A stretch of 43,785 nt of DNA from Sulfurimonas sp. (lineage in GTDB: Bacteria; Campylobacterota; Campylobacteria; Campylobacterales; Sulfurimonadaceae), in the NCBI GenBank assembly GCA_002899765.1, contig PPDH01000025.1:108198-151982 (forward strand), in the 5' to 3' direction. A model generated the notes under the pieces. The model ran no database searches, was not told the DNA's origin, and saw only the letters and a program-made list of their open reading frames with translations. A program made the translations under genes and the position numbers. Shown here one piece after another: positions 41,266-43,785 of this stretch; the stretch's first letter is position 1, and each line of letters begins with the position of its first letter.

Positions 41266-41823
41266 GTGGCTAGAACATTAATGAGATTTACAGGTGTTGG
41301 CGGACAAGGTGTTCTTCTTGCTGGAGAAATTTTTGCAGCTGCAAAAATTAAAACCGGCGGTAATGGATTGAAAACAGCTACATACACTTCACAGGTTCGT
41401 GGTGGACCGACTGTTGTTGATATTACTCTGGATGATGATGAGATTTATTATCCGTATGCAAATGACGGCGAGATTAACTTTATGCTTTCTGTTGCACAGG
41501 TAAGCTATGATCAGTTCAAAAGAGGAGTGCAAGAGGGCGGAACTATAGTTGTAGATCCAAATCTTGTTAAACCTAGTGATGAAGATAGAAAAAAATGTAA
41601 TATAATCGAGATTCCAATTATTACTATTGCAAAAGAAGAAGTCGGTAACGTTATTACTCAATCGGTTGTTGCACTTGCAATAGCAAATACGATTATGAAA
41701 CCTCTTGATAGAGAAGTTTTAATTGAGACTATGCTCTCAAAAGTACCTGCTAAAGTTCATGATGTAAATAAAGTAGCATATGATCTTGGTGAAAAATATG
41801 CCAACGAAGCAATGAAAAAATAA
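41266..41823 (+). CDS. oorC: 2-oxoglutarate:ferredoxin oxidoreductase, gamma subunit
   Basis: The 185-residue gamma subunit begins MRFTGVGGQGVLLAGEIFA, the signature of this family, which completes the CoA-binding part of the enzyme. The start is GTG 41266, 5 nt after an AAGGAGG-like site ending near 41260; an ATG 15 bp later (MRFTG) is possible. It is the last gene of the oor operon and is followed by a strong intrinsic terminator. Confidence 0.93.
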   Translation: MARTLMRFTGVGGQGVLLAGEIFAAAKIKTGGNGLKTATYTSQVRGGPTVVDITLDDDEIYYPYANDGEINFMLSVAQVSYDQFKRGVQEGGTIVVDPNLVKPSDEDRKKCNIIEIPIITIAKEEVGNVITQSVVALAIANTIMKPLDREVLIETMLSKVPAKVHDVNKVAYDLGEKYANEAMKK

Positions 41824-41832
41824 TTATATTTT

Positions 41833-41863
41833 AAGACGGTCTTTAAAAGACCGTCTTTTTTTT
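41833..41863 (+). terminator. Strong intrinsic terminator after oorC
   Basis: AAGACGGTCTTT (41833-41844) is complementary to AAAGACCGTCTT (41846-41857), followed by six more T. It ends the oor operon and, with an A-run on the other side, may also end the convergent tetR transcript. Confidence 0.9.
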
Positions 41864-41910
41864 AAAATTCCCTAAATATTAAATAGTATGAAAAATCATA
41901 TTAAAAAATA

Positions 41911-42528
41911 TTACACTTTGATACTCTCCCAAAAAAACTCTACATGCTTTTCAAACTGTGTTGAAAGAGTTGTTGTAGGCGTACTGTCAAATCTTAGAAG
42001 TGTAATCTGAAGCCTTATGTAGAATAAGGTGGATATAAACTCATAAGCAACCATCATAGGATCTGCAGAACGTATTAATGAGTTCTGCATCATGACAAAA
42101 AATGCTTCTGAGAGCATTTTAATATTTTCATTATGAAATTCATTCATAAACTGTTCTCTAAGCTCTTTATTTTGAAACAACTCTATCATGAGTAGTCTAA
42201 ACATATTTTCATTGTTTTTATCAAACGTGAGAAGCTTATACTGCATAGTAAATTTTTGTAAAAAAACTTTTCCTTTTAGTGCAGACTCTTTTATATCACG
42301 ATTCTCTTCAGAGAAGGGAGTAGTAAATATCTCTTTTGCTACACATAAAAATATCTCCTCTTTGTTTTTGAAGTGATTATACAAAGCACTCTCTCTAATG
42401 CCTACTTCTGAAGCAATTTTTCGCACACTTGTAGCCTTATAGCCATGCTCTGAGAAGAGTGTAGATGAAGCTTTTATGATTTTTTGCTTTGTATTTGATT
42501 TCTTTGGAATCGTCGTATTTTCGGGCAT
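41911..42528 (-). CDS. TetR family transcriptional regulator
   Basis: The 205-residue protein has a TetR helix-turn-helix (about 31-58: TSVRKIASEVGIRESALYNH) and a helical ligand-binding domain without an obvious known type. It is usually a dimeric repressor released by a small molecule. Its own upstream region has four palindromic GAACA-type sites, two of them flanking a TATAAT box (42579-42574) on its strand, so autorepression is expected. No efflux pump or other usual target is next to it; the neighbours are oorC and rnpB. The ligand is unknown. Confidence 0.85.
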   Translation of the reverse strand: MPENTTIPKKSNTKQKIIKASSTLFSEHGYKATSVRKIASEVGIRESALYNHFKNKEEIFLCVAKEIFTTPFSEENRDIKESALKGKVFLQKFTMQYKLLTFDKNNENMFRLLMIELFQNKELREQFMNEFHNENIKMLSEAFFVMMQNSLIRSADPMMVAYEFISTLFYIRLQITLLRFDSTPTTTLSTQFEKHVEFFWESIKV

Positions 42529-42550
42529 TTTGCAACCTTTTTTAGTATAT

Positions 42551-42657
42551 GAACAACTGTTAGTTTAAATAAAATTATATATGAACAAGTGTTAATTTAT
42601 CCTTAGAGTACATGAACAGTTGTTCTTTAAACAAAGCCATCAAAAGAACAACTGTTC
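42551..42657. promoter_or_regulatory. Array of four palindromic operators
   Basis: Four 12-bp sites: GAACAACTGTTA (42551), GAACAAGTGTTA (42583), GAACAGTTGTTC (42613) and GAACAACTGTTC (42646). The last two are near-perfect palindromes. Centre spacing is 32, 30 and 33 bp, about three DNA turns, so dimers would line up on one face. They lie between tetR and rnpB and are almost certainly the TetR protein's sites. Confidence 0.8.
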
Positions 42658-42693
42658 ATATTGCTAAAAAACATACTTAAAGCAATTTTTTTG

Positions 42694-42699
42694 TACAAT
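42694..42699 (+). promoter_or_regulatory. rnpB -10 box
   Basis: TACAAT lies 7 bp before the first base of the P1 helix of RNase P RNA (G42706). A T-rich stretch precedes it, and the nearest palindromic operator ends 49 bp before the start. Confidence 0.65.
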
Positions 42700-42705
42700 T
42701 TTGCA

Positions 42706-43058
42706 GGTACAACAGATAGTTACTTGATTGATTTCAAGAGGAAAGTCCGAGCTGCTATAAGACAGTGTTCCATTTAACTAATGGCCGTAGTAATACGAGG
42801 TAAAGTGCAACAGAGAGTAGACTGCCGTTTTAATAGCGGTAAAGGTGAAAGGGTGGTGTAAGAGACCACCAGTCTCTATAGCAATATGGAGAGCTTGTAA
42901 ACCCAACATGGCAGCAAGAAACAGATGGTCAGCGTCTTAATGGGAGGATTGCGGTGGAAACACTGCATCTCTTCTTATGCTACTGTTTCGCTAGAGTTAC
43001 TATGTAAATAGTAAAGTAGATTAATGCTATCAAAACAAAACTCGGCTTATGTTGTGCC
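42706..43058 (+). ncRNA. rnpB: RNase P RNA (type A)
   Basis: The catalytic RNA of RNase P, which matures tRNA 5' ends. GGTACAAC (42706-42713) pairs with GTTGTGCC (43051-43058) as helix P1. The universal core GAGGAAAGTCCG is at 42738-42749 and its P4 partner ACAAAACTCGGCTTA near 43035-43049. The internal GAGAGTAGACTGCC, GGTGGTGTAAGAGACCACC and AAACCCAAC segments fit the family. Length is about 353 nt, normal for bacteria. Ends are set by P1 pairing. Confidence 0.92.
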
Positions 43059-43379
43059 TATATAAACGTAACATCTTCTTAATATTTCTTAATATCAAGA
43101 CAAGACTACTCAACAAAAATCAGTATTACAACCTAACGGAGCACTCTTGAAAAAGAGATAATATTTTTTAAAGAGAATTTACATTATGTTAACCAATGTA
43201 TTAAATCAAGCAAGAAGTATATATATGTATTATCAAAATAACAGAATCATTGTAATACACTTCTGCTCTTAAATAAACTTCTTTTATAATCATAAACTTG
43301 TAGTGCAAACTTGCAATGGCGAGATTCTTAAGCTTTAGAAAGAATTTTAATTAAAAATATCATATATAAAGAATGCAAC
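43059..43379. other. Gene-free AT-rich gap after rnpB
   Basis: No ORF, RNA or strong terminator is visible. It contains short inverted repeats only, such as ATTCTT facing AAGAAT near 43323-43345. The promoter of the following small gene must be here. Confidence 0.5.
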
Positions 43380-43586
43380 ATGTGCAGAAAAGAACAACTA
43401 ATACTAGATATTCAAAATTTACTAAATAGTTATGAAGGAATTCATAAGACAACTATTAATCCGGATTTATTAGAGTTTATGGATGAAGAGACCCTAGTAA
43501 ATATAATAGATTCTCTTCTTACTCAGAAAGAATCTTCTAAAGAGTCTGATTTGGTATGGCTTGAAACATTTAAAAAACATAGCTAA
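43380..43586 (+). CDS. Small conserved hypothetical protein
   Basis: A 68-residue acidic, helical protein. The pattern (EQLILDIQNLLNSYEG, NPDLLEFMDEETLVNIIDSLL, then a final WLETFKKHS) looks like a small uncharacterised protein that I associate with Campylobacterota. No domain of known function is seen, and there is no signal peptide or Cys pair. The start has only a weak AAAGAA ribosome site. It stands alone between rnpB and the contig end. Confidence 0.6.
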   Translation: MCRKEQLILDIQNLLNSYEGIHKTTINPDLLEFMDEETLVNIIDSLLTQKESSKESDLVWLETFKKHS

Positions 43587-43643
43587 TAACACCCTGCTTC
43601 GTGCTTTTTAGTTATGTTTCAATTCTATTCAATTATAAATTGT

Positions 43644-43673
43644 TTGATTTGTTACCCAAATATCTGATATAAT
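43644..43673 (+). promoter_or_regulatory. Strong promoter pointing off the right end (putative rrn promoter)
   Basis: TTGATT (43644-43649), an 18-bp spacer and a perfect TATAAT (43668-43673). The repeat begins 13 bp later, so the transcript starts at or just before it. Confidence 0.6.
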
Positions 43674-43686
43674 TCTACATATTTTT

Positions 43687-43785
43687 ATTTACTGAGCTTT
43701 CGCACCTAATTTTAATCGATATGCTTTCTAAAACAACTGTAAGTAGGGCATAGTAATAAAATACTCCATGGTACTTGACACTAGT
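43687..43785 (+). repeat. Right copy of 99-bp inverted terminal repeat; probable rRNA operon leader
   Basis: Exact reverse complement of bases 1-99. It follows a good promoter and contains TGCTTTCTAAAACA (43722-43735), boxA-like. Read rightward it has no ORF. It would be the first part of an rRNA leader, cut where the contig ends. Confidence 0.75.

Overview
The window looks like one complete contig from a Campylobacterota (Epsilonproteobacteria) chromosome, most like Sulfurimonas or a close relative. Reasons: AT-rich DNA, a dense block of reductive TCA cycle genes (acnB, monomeric icd, mdh, class II fumC, sucCD, oorDABC), a sigma54-type promoter in front of flgL, and a type A RNase P RNA. Both ends carry the same 99-bp sequence in opposite orientation (1-99 and 43687-43785). 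Each copy lies just after a promoter-like -10 box and contains a boxA-like stretch. My reading is that both ends run outward into rRNA operon leaders and that the exact length reflects an assembly k-mer.

Layout. 1-12.8 kb is accessory DNA with mobilizable-plasmid character. It holds a DUF4325 protein with a small membrane partner, a leftward mobilization block (ribbon-helix-helix accessory protein, relaxase, small membrane protein, type IV coupling protein), a plasmid-type replication initiator, a lone adenine methyltransferase, and a complete type III restriction-modification system (mod-res). There is no mating-pore gene set, and no integrase is visible. The block ends beside a cluster of TGTGCAATA repeats and a truncated tRNA-Leu(CAA) of about 43 nt, which marks a probable integration junction.

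12.9-43.6 kb is core chromosome: flgL, ftsK and a DUF3820 gene; acnB; a membrane diguanylate cyclase; lolA; secA and a LolC/E-type permease; a DUF3971/AsmA-like giant protein divergent from mltG; icd; then mdh-fumC, sucCD and oorDABC; a TetR regulator with four evenly spaced palindromic operators; rnpB; and a small conserved protein. The TCA genes work together: OorDABC, Icd and AcnB run succinyl-CoA to citrate, and Mdh, FumC and SucCD cover oxaloacetate to fumarate and succinate to succinyl-CoA. Fumarate reductase, ATP-citrate lyase and pyruvate:ferredoxin oxidoreductase are not here.

The most striking anomaly is a set of seven in-frame stop codons in six core genes between 18.7 and 32.3 kb (acnB, the diguanylate cyclase twice, secA, the DUF3971 gene, mltG, icd). 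The reading frame continues intact after each. Every one can be explained by a single G:C to T:A change (GAA to TAA, GGA to TGA, TCA to TAA, GAG to TAG). secA should be essential and all three stop codons are involved, so an oxidative-damage sequencing error in a low-coverage stretch, or a real transversion mutator or decaying lineage, fits better than recoding.
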